In this document: positions 29,556 to 40,100 of the stretch, one piece after another
Position numbering within the stretch: the first letter of the stretch is position 1
Layout of the letters: each line of letters starts with the position of its first letter
The notes under the pieces: model-generated
Told to the model about the DNA's origin: nothing
What the model saw: the letters and a program-made list of their open reading frames with translations, nothing else
The model's database searches: none
NCBI GenBank assembly: GCA_973895155.1
Contig: OZ316891.1
Span: 24,862,001-24,926,000 of the forward strand
Direction: 5' to 3'
DNA: 64,000 nt
Source: Marsupella aquatica
Taxonomy: Eukaryota > Marchantiophyta
Translations under genes and position numbers: made by a program

Positions 29556-32500
29556 TGTGATGCCTAGCCAGGAATCACTCGGCCAGTTAAGGGGGTAAAG
29601 CAGGAATACACCCTGGAAACACTTTAGTATAGGGACAAAACAAGAAGAATATAAATAATTAGGGGCGACTATGGAACCCGGGCCGAGGCCGGAGGTAAGA
29701 ACGCTGGGGGTGAAAACTCGATTAGGGTTAGGGCGTACTAAGCGTCGGCGGCTGGGAAGGATCAACGGGAGGAAGGGCCGAAGGAGGAGAGGGGTAAGGA
29801 GCGCTTGCAGGAGACGGTGGCTCATTTGCGAGCAGGAACTAGGCAGACGACTACGGGAGGCCAACTACTGTCAGCTGCTTAGGCAAGCACTCGGGGAGGG
29901 AGTAGATACCAACGATCAACCTAAGGAGGGTATGAGCAACGTCAATCAAGCGGCACATTTCTGAGGATGCCTGTTTGAACGGGCAACTGAGTACATCAAG
30001 ACTTACGAGGACGAAGAATCAGAAAGAGCAGCTCGAGAACGACAGGAGCTCGCTAGATTGTGGGAGCTGCAGAAAACGGCTTTCTTAGGAGGCAAACTCA
30101 TCAAGGCCGAGTTCTTGTGGACTCCTACTTCCAATCAGCTTGACGATCTTCTGTTTTGCAAAGACAGCATCATCGGCATCCGAGAGGCCATCAAGAACTG
30201 CAACGACATACACGAGGAATTAAAGGGTAGCACAGAAAGGTGGACCCAGGCAACAGTGCTAGGAGAAACCTCCACGGCAGCTGAGATGAAGAGGAAGGGA
30301 GTCATCAACAATGAAGCCACCCCGGCAAAAAGAACGAGGTCGGCGGCACCAAAGAAACCAGCCGAACAGCAGAGTAGGAGGCAGAGCAAAGCCGAGGAGG
30401 AGGAAAGCCACCCCATCAACGCCATTCCAACCAGGGATGACACTTGGAAGGGCTGGGCGGCAACTCTACCAATGGAGGTGCAACTACATTTTGCACGGGA
30501 GGAGGATGCATGCTTTACGGCCATGCAGACCAAGAAGTACCAAGGCTTCATGGCCGGATCCGGCTTGCAAGCCTTTGTACGATTACCATGGCTGAAGCCG
30601 GAGGTGCCGGATTCAGACCTATTAGAATTCGTGGGGTCATGGGAACCCGAGACCAATTGCACGAGGATATATGGGAAGGATTTCTATCTTACTCCCAAGG
30701 TGATTGCCGAAGTGTTTGGCTTGCCGATAGGCAATAAGACCAAGGTTGATACCAGGAAGACCTTGCCTGACAAAGAGTTCCGGTCGTTCCCCGGACCATC
30801 AACGAAGAATGGCTTCTTCCGGAGCACCTGTACCAACCCGCACATTGGAGAGATGATCGACTTCTTGCGGGTAACCATGCATTGTAACTTGCCGAGGGCA
30901 GAGATCGGCAAGGCACAGGTCTATCTGGCAGAGAGACCAGACCCAAGCCGGGACTACAACGGGTACCTCCTCAACCAATTGAAGAAAATCTTGAAGGAGG
31001 AGCAGCAGGTAATCGGCATGGGGAGCGTGTCGCGGCTTGGCTATCACATGCCACTATTGTGCCGGTATGCCAGAGGTCAGACCTTTGCCCCGGTACTTCC
31101 CCTACAGGCAAGGGCACCAGTTCCGGAACAGAGACAGGCAATGGAGAAACCCAAACCGCCCTACAGTCCTACAATCGACCAGGTGTTTAGACCAAGAACG
31201 GAGGACTTGCCGATGCAGCAACCAGGCATGCAGAGTCTGCTGAAGCTGCTGGAGAAAGAAAAGAGATCGGCATCGGCAACGACAACGGCAGTGGCAACAA
31301 TGCAGGACACTGCCCCAGAGGTCAACTTAAGCAGACTTAGAAGGGAAGACCCCTCTACCGGAGTCTCAAGCTCTGAATCTGAGGCAGAATTGCCGGAAGC
31401 TCCTACCAACGAAGAAGAGAGGGAGAAGCCGGAAGTAGAAGAAGTAGAGGAGGCAGTAGAGGACTGTGGCCATGATAACTCCGGCTATGGGTCGGACCAT
31501 CACATTCCAGGAGTAAGGACCTGTGGCCGGTTTATCCCCACACTTCCAAGGGTAGTACGAGGAGACCCCAACCAGCAGAGTAGCCCTGAGTCTCCTCCAC
31601 CAGATGTTGCTCCCCCGAGCTTTGACGGCATAAAATAGACGGCGCTGGAATTTCAGGAGCGAATCAGGCAGGAAGAGGAAGCAGCCCTGGCTAGGGAAAA
31701 GCATTTACCAGGAGGAGATTGGCCGGAGGACATTAGGCGGCTAGCCGAAAAAGGAAGCAAACCTCTAGCCACGATTGAAGAGACCCGCAAGACGGCTTGG
31801 GAGCAGAGGCCGCGATGGGCGATGCCGATCACTTCTACTTACTCCACCTACGCTAAGAATAGAGCCAGGGAGTATGGTGAGATGTGTGGGGAACTTGCGC
31901 TCGGCATCTTTGGGGAGGAATTGGAGGTAGGACCCTTTTTCCATAGGGAGCAGTTGGAGAAGCGCCAATTGGAAGAAGCGGTGGCCTTGGAAAGAAGCAA
32001 GAAGGATGAGGTCATCTGTCGGCTTAGGGAAAGGGAAGCCAAAATCAAGGACCTGAGGGCGGCCAAGAAAGCCCAAGATGAGCTGCGGATTAAACGGCAT
32101 GAGCTAAATATCATGTAGGGGCAGTTGGACGCAGCGCAGGCTGCTGGTCAGATTATCAAGGATAAACTGACTCAGACCCAGAGAGATTTGGCCGACGCAA
32201 TCAAGGAGAGGGAGAAGTGGAAGCAAGAGCTGAGGAATGCAGAGGAGGCCCACATAACAGCTAACAACCGGGCCATGGCGGAGACCCAAAGAAAGGAACA
32301 GGCGTTGAAAGGGGAGCTCGAGAAAAGCCGCGGAGCCCTTGAGCAGAAGGAGGCCGAGTTAGGGAAATCCTATCAAGGGATTATTGCACTGCAGTAGGAG
32401 CTTGCTTCCCTAACGGCCAGCTTCAAGGCCGACCTAAGGGAGAAGGACGTGATGCTCGATCAGACTTATGCCAAGATGAACCAGATGGAGTCTGTCATCA

Positions 32501-34129
32501 TTGCAGAGCTCGACAAGGAGCTAAGAGCAACCCGGGAGGAGAGGGCTACCTTGAAGAAGGAATTGGAGGAAGCCCACAGGGAGCAGGAGGAGGCCAAAAA
32601 CGAGCTAGAGGGGGCACGTAAGGACCTGGATGAGACCCAAGAGGAGTTGGAGGAAATCACGAGGAAGATGGAGAACCTACAGCGGCGGGCCGACAACCAA
32701 ACAGAGCGGCAGAAGAAACAAGCCGTAGTATTTAAATGCTTATCTGCAGCAGGTCCATCTCCCGTTGGGGCGAACCAGTTACCAGGGGTGGTAATTGCCG
32801 AAGGACAAGCTGCGCCACCTGCACCAGTGCTGGAAGTAAGTGGGAAGGGGAAGGGACCAGCTGCCGAGCCAGCGACGAAGAAGAAGCGGAAACCTTCAGG
32901 GTCAAGGAGTAATAGGACTCCACAGGCCGTGGTGATCAAGGAGGTAGACCCAGCACCGACCCCAGACAGGGTCACGGCTAAGGATCCAACTACCCTACAA
33001 GAAGGGGAAGCCGAAGCCGTGGGAGTGGCTGAGGCCGAAGCCGTGGGTATTGCCGAGGCCGGTGTCGAGGCCGAAGCCGAAGGTGGACCCAGTCAGGCCG
33101 AGGGAGAGTTGACTCGGTCAAGGGCAGGTAATCTGTCAGTGGGCGGGCCAACGGCAGTGGCTGAGGAGGAAGTGTTGGGGGCGTCCATTGAGGATCCACC
33201 ACCGGTATCGTGACGGTGCAAGGGCGCCGTTCCTTTTAGAAAGGGCGGACGTGGAGGTAGGAGGCGTGAGTGGGCCGGGCGGGCGCTGATCTCCAAGTTT
33301 AGGATTAGGATCAGGACCAGGAGCGGCCCTGACACTTAGCTTAGTGGGATTGCGGTTCCACTGGTAGGAGCAACACTTGTGCTCCTGCCTTGCTGTACAT
33401 AGGTAGATTCGGGCAAGTAGATTACTGTCAAGTAGATTAGGCTTACGCTGCAAAGAATTAGGCGGATCCACTACCAGGATAAGTACCTGGGCAGCGGGGA
33501 GCTCAAGGCCTCTTCTTTAGCAAGTTTTTAGTTTGCACCAGCCGGGTTGGGATCAAGTAGTAAGAGAAGCTCTCGGTTAGTTATACCGTGACCTTGTGTA
33601 TATTCATGTTTCCTCATGCCTAAGAGCTGAATAGAGTTGGCCTCACGGCTTAGTTCGTAGAGCTTGTGTATGAGATGTACTGTTTGTATGGCAAGTGCAT
33701 GGTATGACTCAGTCAGAAGGAGTCATTTTACTATTTGTGTGTCACATTAACTTGTGTGAAGAGTGCCCACATCAACTAATAGGGAAAGGAAAGTAAGCAA
33801 GGGAGTGAGAGTTGGATGTGTCGAGCTGAGAGAGGTCTTAGCGACTTAACCAAGCCTATTGGGGATCATTCCGGCGGCGGAATCCAAACATACCTAACAA
33901 GAAGGAGAGGTAGACAAGGGAAGGCCTAGAGTAGGCCGGCTTCATATCTCATGACCCGATGAAGGATCTGTCCAGTATATGTGTGTAAAATGTTAATAGA
34001 TGTAGAAGAGGTTTAGCAGCGTCCCATGCCGCTAAGCCGCGGAAACGGCCCCGCCAAGCGCGAAACCTGCGGGAATCGGCTTGTGCAGGGGGGGTTTCTT
34101 GGGTTCAGGGAGCCATGGGACGCACCACA
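29556..34129 (+). repeat. 5' LTR of element C
   Basis: TG…CA ends; the 5' tip is an imperfect 22-bp palindrome (GTGATGCCT…AGGAATCAC). It contains a sense reading frame at 29671-33213 and a noncoding tail of about 900 bp. It is identical in layout to 40357-44931. Confidence 0.96.
29671..33213 (+). pseudogene. 5' LTR-encoded protein: Arg-rich / FW / mobile-domain-like / coiled coil, four in-frame stops
   Basis: One frame of 1,181 codons runs from ATG (MEPGPRPEVRTLGVKTRLGL) to TGA with no frameshift. Stops are TGA 29962-29964, TAG 31636-31638, TAG 32116-32118 and TAG 32395-32397. Module order: Arg-rich start; FWGC helix; basic KRTRSAAPKKPAEQ linker; mobile-domain-like module (30590-31080); Pro/Ser/Glu linker; coiled coil (31820-32730); KKKRKPSGSRS basic patch; acidic repeats. 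Compared with the 3' LTR, the first, third and fourth stops are private single transitions (TGG to TGA, CAG to TAG), while TAG 31636 is shared. Function unknown; a gag-like, chromatin-binding or targeting role is only a guess. Confidence 0.75.
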
Positions 34130-34390
34130 TTTTTGGCGCTAGATGGAGGGGGCATTTCTTAAGCCGTGAGATATGAAGTTAGAAAGGAAGCATAGGTAAT
34201 GACTGAACCTACGCCAAGGGAGGAAAGAGCGATTCAACGGGAGAGAGCTTGACTGCAGCAGCTCACTGGGTGGCATGATACACAACGACTGAGAGGGGCA
34301 GAAAGAGCTGGTAGCTCCGAAGCTGGAAGTGGTGTCAAAGAAGAGATACCAGAAGAGGAGTCGGTAGGAAGACGCGAGTACCCAACCGAC
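34130..34390 (+). promoter_or_regulatory. Primer-binding site and gag leader of element C
   Basis: The LTR end is followed by TTTT and then TGGCGCTAGATGGAGGG (34134-34150). TGG is the complement of a tRNA CCA end, so this is the minus-strand primer site. The tRNA species is not certain. The rest up to 34390 is a noncoding leader; the gag frame could start slightly upstream of the ATG at 34391. Confidence 0.75.
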
Positions 34391-35449
34391 ATGGGAGAAC
34401 CTGAGGCACGGCCAGACGAGAGGCCAGGGACCAGACTGAGCCAACGGTCGCGTATACATTACAAGGCATTTCATGGGAGAGGAGATGAGGATCCGGACGA
34501 ATGGTTGGATGATTTCGAAGGAACCGCTGCAGCAAATGGAGAATCGGCCATCAAGATGCAGATTCTTCCCGGCCTGTTCAAGGGTGAGGCTAGGCCTTGG
34601 TACAGAGCATTAGATGTGGAAGATCAAGCCATCTGGGATAGCTTCAGAACACTCTTTGTTAAGGAGTTTCGACCCATTGGAACTTCAGAACTAGCAGTGC
34701 TGAAGTTAGGACGACTTCGGTTTAAGGAGAACAAATCCTTCAGGAAGTTCTTGCAACGCTTTCAGAAACTGGTAAGACGTACAAAGACCAATGCATCTGA
34801 AGGTATGCAACTTCAATGGTTGGTGAATGCTTTGCCACAAAAGATGAGTTTTGCAATTAGGAAGGAGAACCCGGAGACTTTAGCCGATGCAATTAAGGAT
34901 ATTCAATTATACATTAATGCTGATATCACAAGCCGGAAGAAACAGCTTAAGTCTGAGAGTTCCTCATCAGAGGAGGGATCACCCCATAAGAAAAAGGATA
35001 AGAAAAAGAAACATTCTAAGAAGTCAAGAAGTGATAACTCAAGCTCGGATAGTGGAGGTAGCAAGAGTGAGTCATCTTCTAGTTCTGAAGAAGAAAAAAC
35101 TAGGAAGAGGAAGAGCAGAAGAAGAGGGAAGACGAAAGTCAAGCTGGAGGCTAAGCCACCAGATAACATTGTGGCCCTTACCGAACAACTTAAGGCTATA
35201 ATTGCAGAGGTAAAGCCGAAGAAGAAAGTAGTACAGGAGGATAGCTCTGTATGGTGTGCCTTATGTTATAAAACCGGACACCATAAAGATGCGTGTCCTA
35301 AGCTCAATACTAGTCATGTTCGGCATGTGGCCGAGATCAGACCGTGTCAGGGAGAAGTAGAGTACTTTTTAGGAGATGCCGCTGATAGTGTTTTTGGCAT
35401 CAGTGAGACTGGAGCACGGGACCTATCTAACCAACCTGCATCTCTCTAG
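34391..35449 (+). CDS. gag: Element C gag (capsid and first zinc knuckle)
   Basis: ATG at 34391; 352 codons. The retrotransposon-gag core reads FHGRGDEDPDEWLDDFEG, then LPGLFKGEARPWYRAL, then FKENKSFRKFLQRFQKLV. A Lys/Ser-rich, RS-like linker follows (about residues 185-250). A CCHC knuckle is C-ALC-YKTGHHKDA-C (C-x2-C-x4-H-x4-C) near residue 295. The frame ends at TAG (35447-35449), but the same frame reopens at once into further zinc knuckles, so the stop may be a mutation (CAG to TAG) or a leaky stop. The product would form the retrotransposon particle. Confidence 0.9.
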   Translation: MGEPEARPDERPGTRLSQRSRIHYKAFHGRGDEDPDEWLDDFEGTAAANGESAIKMQILPGLFKGEARPWYRALDVEDQAIWDSFRTLFVKEFRPIGTSELAVLKLGRLRFKENKSFRKFLQRFQKLVRRTKTNASEGMQLQWLVNALPQKMSFAIRKENPETLADAIKDIQLYINADITSRKKQLKSESSSSEEGSPHKKKDKKKKHSKKSRSDNSSSDSGGSKSESSSSSEEEKTRKRKSRRRGKTKVKLEAKPPDNIVALTEQLKAIIAEVKPKKKVVQEDSSVWCALCYKTGHHKDACPKLNTSHVRHVAEIRPCQGEVEYFLGDAADSVFGISETGARDLSNQPASL

Positions 35450-35476
35450 TCAGGATTAAGGAACAATCTAGGAGAG

Positions 35477-36172
35477 ATGTATCCTCGGATTATTCAGAAT
35501 CCGTCTGTACCTCCTAGGCCGAATGTGCAGAGATTTGCGGCATGCTATAACTGTGGTCAACCTGGCCATTTTGCTAGAGAATGCCCGAATGCACGTAAAC
35601 AAGGTGATGGACAACCAGCTCAGCTATGTATGGGATGCCGACAGGAGGGTCACATGCTAGGACAATGTCCTACTTGGTTGGCAGGATTGGCCGCAAATCA
35701 TAAACTTTTGCCGGTCAAGGTCTTGCCGCCAGGTACTACCCCAGGAGGAGTTCAAATCAACCACATCGAGCTCGGATGGCAAGTGGATGCCGAGGCAGAG
35801 TTTGGACCATCTGATGATGAGACCGAAGCCCTATCAACCTTCTCAGAAGAGGATTTAGATCATGATTGCTACCGGGTCTCTACTCGATCAACCAGAAGGA
35901 AGGAAAGGTGGGATGGGCTAGCCAAAAATAAAGGGAAGGATAAAGAAGAGAAGATTGACTCTTCGTCAACATCAACAGAAGGAGAAGGAAAGGCGCCGGC
36001 AACACAGGTAAGCCATGAGCTCACCAGCGACCCCAATCCTTCACAGGACAGCGATTTCAATCGAGATCACCCTAAGTTGTTCTACCCCTCTATTACGGCT
36101 AGTGTTAAGGAACAGCTGAGAGAATTAGAAACCCTGGAGAATACCGAAGCCATTGCCAAGGATGTGAAATGA
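35477..36172 (+). CDS. gag: Element C gag C-terminal zinc-knuckle section
   Basis: In frame with gag across TAG 35447. It has two CCHC motifs: C-YNCGQPGHFARE-C and C-MGCRQEGHMLGQ-C. An acidic and Ser-rich stretch follows, continuing without frame change to TGA (36170-36172). Beyond that stop the same frame continues into the protease section (36182 onward), so the TGA is probably a CGA-to-TGA transition. The two knuckles are of the type that binds retroelement RNA. Confidence 0.8.
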   Translation: MYPRIIQNPSVPPRPNVQRFAACYNCGQPGHFARECPNARKQGDGQPAQLCMGCRQEGHMLGQCPTWLAGLAANHKLLPVKVLPPGTTPGGVQINHIELGWQVDAEAEFGPSDDETEALSTFSEEDLDHDCYRVSTRSTRRKERWDGLAKNKGKDKEEKIDSSSTSTEGEGKAPATQVSHELTSDPNPSQDSDFNRDHPKLFYPSITASVKEQLRELETLENTEAIAKDVK

Positions 36173-36181
36173 GCAAAAGCA

Positions 36182-37195
36182 TTGTTTGCTTTGGAGAATC
36201 CAACAGCTGTGGAGATTAGCATGGCAAAACAAGCCGAATCCAAGGTGGAGACACCACCAGGGGAGAAGCCGATTGTTCCCTATGACCTGGCTAAAGATGT
36301 ACTAGAATCTAGAGTCTCGGCAACAGTAGGTCAACTACTGAAAAATAGCCCGTACTTCCGGAAGCAATTAAGGAAGGCTATTCTCGGCAAGCCAAGATTA
36401 CCCAAGGTAGCAACCAAATCCGACGTGCTGATGATAGAAGAAGATCAAGGAGCCCCCGCTTTACCATTAATGATTCAAGGAGAATTATTACTTCGGGTAC
36501 CCATTGATGGAGGATCAGGGGTGTGTATTATGATTGATTCAACAGCAAAAGGGTGGGGTCTAACACCAGAGATGACTGGAAGAGTGTTGAACATGGCCAA
36601 TGGTTATCAGGTCATTCCTACGGGAGTGTTAACCGGCATCAAAACAGAGATAGGAGGCATCTTCTTTAGCATTAACTATGTAGTAATGAAGCCGGTAAAC
36701 CCTACATCATTTTGGCTATTGATTGGTAGGCCGTGGCTATACCTAGCCAAGGTTATAGAGGATTGGGGTAAGAAGGAGTTCACTTTTGGGACCCCCTCTA
36801 TCACGGTATCCTGGGATACCAAGGATGACCGCAGAAGAAGCATCAGGGAGGTAGACGGGTACGACAGTGGACTGGAATCAGCCGATGAGGTACGATGGTT
36901 AGAATGCCTCGCTGACCAAACCGAAGAAAGTGTCTTTGGACCAGAGGTATCCCCCAGCGGACTATGGCAAGAACCTATGGAAGGTGACTTGGAGGATTGT
37001 GACGATGAAGCTAAGGACTGCTTTGCCATAGAGTCCACCTTTTTAGCTTCAATCCCAGAGGAAGCACAAGAGGTAAGTGGGTTGGATGAAATGGCTAAGT
37101 GGGGAGCAATACCAGAGGCCGCGGTGGATTTTCCTCAGGCGTTGTGGCAGAGCCGGCAGGATCCACAACGCCATCGATCATCGGCAAGGAGTTAG
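36182..37195 (+). CDS. Element C aspartic protease section
   Basis: Same frame as gag. A leader with LAKDVLESRVSATVGQLLKN precedes a retropepsin-like domain: LLLRVPIDGGSGVCIM, with the D-G-G form of the active site common in plant Ty3 elements instead of DTG/DSG. Then VLNMANGYQVIPTGVLTG and FWLLIGRPWLYLAKVI (the hydrophobic-G-R flap partner) follow. The frame closes at TAG 37193-37195. The RT frame overlaps it by 97 bases in the -1 frame. Confidence 0.85.
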   Translation: MFALENPTAVEISMAKQAESKVETPPGEKPIVPYDLAKDVLESRVSATVGQLLKNSPYFRKQLRKAILGKPRLPKVATKSDVLMIEEDQGAPALPLMIQGELLLRVPIDGGSGVCIMIDSTAKGWGLTPEMTGRVLNMANGYQVIPTGVLTGIKTEIGGIFFSINYVVMKPVNPTSFWLLIGRPWLYLAKVIEDWGKKEFTFGTPSITVSWDTKDDRRRSIREVDGYDSGLESADEVRWLECLADQTEESVFGPEVSPSGLWQEPMEGDLEDCDDEAKDCFAIESTFLASIPEEAQEVSGLDEMAKWGAIPEAAVDFPQALWQSRQDPQRHRSSARS

Positions 37196-40100
37196 AAACC
37201 AAGGGATTGGCATACAAGCCGATTATGAGGGCAGAACAAATCGAGGCCCTATTAGAGGCCGGGAGAGCACAGCGGCCTGACCCTCAGGAAGAAGAGGCGG
37301 ATGAGATGCACAGACACTATCCAGAGCCGAGGCAGGAAGGGAAGCCGACCACCAATTCAAAACCGGATAGACAAGCAAGGGGACAATCTGTGGGCACCAA
37401 GATGGCAACCGACTCGGCTAGTACTGCCGAGATTCCAGTCTATGGAGGTATGAGACTGGAGAGGTTGGAGGCCGGGCTGGACCCAAATTTAAAGAAGCAG
37501 ATTAATATGATCCAAGCTCGACAATATCGGAAGCTTGACTTAGGAGAAGGAAGGGAACTGAACTTAGGGAGAGACCTAGCACCCGAACTTGAGAAAGAGA
37601 TCAGTGACTTACTAATTGAATTCCAGGATGTGTTCGCATGGAGTCATCAAGATCTGAAAGGAGTAGACCCAAAACTGGGAGAACACCAAATTGATCTCAT
37701 GTTAGGAGCCAAATCAATTCGACAACCGATTCGAAGGATGAACCCTAAGTATTCCCTGATGGTCAAGACAGAAATCGACAAACTAGTGGAAGCCGGATTT
37801 ATCACTCCAGTCCTACATTCAGATTGGGTGTCTCCAATTGTGATAGTTCCCAAGAAAGCTGGACCCGATGGTAAACCCAAGATCCGGGTTTGTCAGGATT
37901 ACAGAAAGCTGAATGAAACAACGTTAAAAGACCATTTTCCCTTACCCTTTACTGATATGGTACTAGACATGGTAGCCAGTCATGAACTATATTCCTTCAT
38001 GGATGGGTACTCTGGTTATAACCAAATCAGGATTCGGCAGGAAGACCAAATCAAGACGGCCTTCATCACGGAATGGGGGATCTATGTCTTCAATCGTATG
38101 CCGTTTGGACTCTGCAACGCACCAGCTATGTTCCAACAATTGATGGTGAACATTTTTCATGATTACTTGAGAAAGTTCATGGAAATCTTCATTGATGACT
38201 TTGCAGTATTTGGGAGGGCATTGAAACATGCTAAATATCTCAGGAAAACCTTCATGAGATGCAGAGAGGTAGGTCTCAAGTTACACCCAGATAAATGTTT
38301 CTTTGCAGTAACCGAGGGGGTGCTCCTAGGTCACAAGGTATCAAAGAAGGGCATTGAGATTGACAAGGGTAAGCTAGCAGTATGGCTTGACATCATGCGA
38401 CCTAAGAACATAAAGGATGTAAGATCCTTCTTAGGCTGCATTGGGTATTATCGTCGGTTTATTAAAGATTTTGCCAAGCTAGCTTTACCATTAACCAACA
38501 TGCTCAAGGCAGGGGCAGACTTCGAACCCACACCCGAACGAGTCACAGCGGTGGTAGAATTGAAGCAGATATTAGTTGAGGCCCCAGTCATGATAGCACC
38601 GGACTGGAACAAAGATTTTCATGTTTTTGTAGATGTCTCGGGCTTCTGTATCGGCTCAGTACTAAGTCAGTTGGATGAGAAAGGAAGGGACCATCCCATA
38701 TACTTTGCAAGCCGTCAGCTTGCCGATGCCGAACGGAACTACTCCACCACAGAAAGAGAAGCATTAGGAGTCATTTATTCATGTAAAAAGTTTAGGCATT
38801 ATTTGCTAGGTTACAAGGTCATCTTTCATACCGATCATGAAAGTTTGAAGTACCTAGTCAATAAACCGGACCTTACAGGCAGAGTAGCAAGATGGATTTT
38901 GCTATTACAAGAGTTTGACTACGAGCTAAAGATCAAGCCGGGAAAGTTACATGCCAATGCCGACTTCTTCTCAAGGATCACAGGAGAACCAGCCACGGAT
39001 TGCATCGATGATCGATTTCCCGACGAGGAACTATTCGTTGTGGACTTAGCTGAAACATGGTACCCTGAGATTTTACAATTTCTCAGCACGTCCAGATTAC
39101 AGCTAGGGCTAACCCGAGAACAAGCCGCAGTCTTTTTACGGAAGGTCAGACAGTATCAGTGCATTAAAGGCATACTGCACAAGCATGGAATCAACGGCAC
39201 GATTCAAAGATGTTTGGAAAAGGGAGAGGTAAAACGAGTCTTACGGGCTATGCATGGAGAAGAGGCCGGAGGACATTTTGCCCCAGTAACCACGGCTAAA
39301 AAGATATTAAATGCCGGTTACTGGTGGCCTACCTTGCACAGGGATGTCTATCAGTTTATCAAACAATGCGATCCTTGTCAGCGAGCAGGAGGACCAAGGG
39401 CATCCACCAGACATCCACTGCACCCTATTCTACCTCTGGCACCATTCGAAAAGTGGGGTATTGATTACATCGGACCTCTGAAACCACTGACCCACCCTCG
39501 ACGAAACAAGTACATCATCCTGGCTACGGATTATGCAACTAAGTGGGTGGAGGCCAGGCCGACCACGAAGGATGATGCAATTACGATGGCTAGATTCATG
39601 TATGAGCAGATCTTCACCAGGTATGGAGCACCCCTACAATTAGTTAGTGATAGAGGAACCCATTTTTTGAATGATATAATTAGTCGTTTAAATGAACAGT
39701 ATTTAGTTAGACATAGGCCTACTACTCCTTACCACCCAAAGGCAAATGGATTGACAGAACGAGCCAATGGAATTATAGGAAAGATATTGAACAAGACAGT
39801 AGCTCAGAACAAACTCGATTGGGATGATAAATTGTTTGCTGCTGTTTTTGCTTACAATTTAGCCTATAAATCCACTACCGGTCATACACCCTTCTTCTTA
39901 ACCTTTGGACAAGAAGCCTTGGTACCCATGCAACTTGAGATACCGACATTTCAAGTTACAATTGAGGAAAGAGCCTCAGCGGAGGAGAGCCTAAAAGAGC
40001 GAGAATATAGGTTAGAAGCTTTAGAGGAGGCGAGAATGATTTCAGCCGAGAGAGTAGAATATAGGCAGAATATCATGAAGCAGCAGTATGATAAAAAATT

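Noticed and set aside
34903-35169. Minus-strand Leu/Ser-rich frame in gag
   Set aside because: Shadow of the Lys/Ser/Glu-rich gag linker.
37099-37195. Programmed -1 frameshift site
   Set aside because: No X-XXY-YYZ heptamer is seen in the zero frame within the overlap; an indel is as likely.
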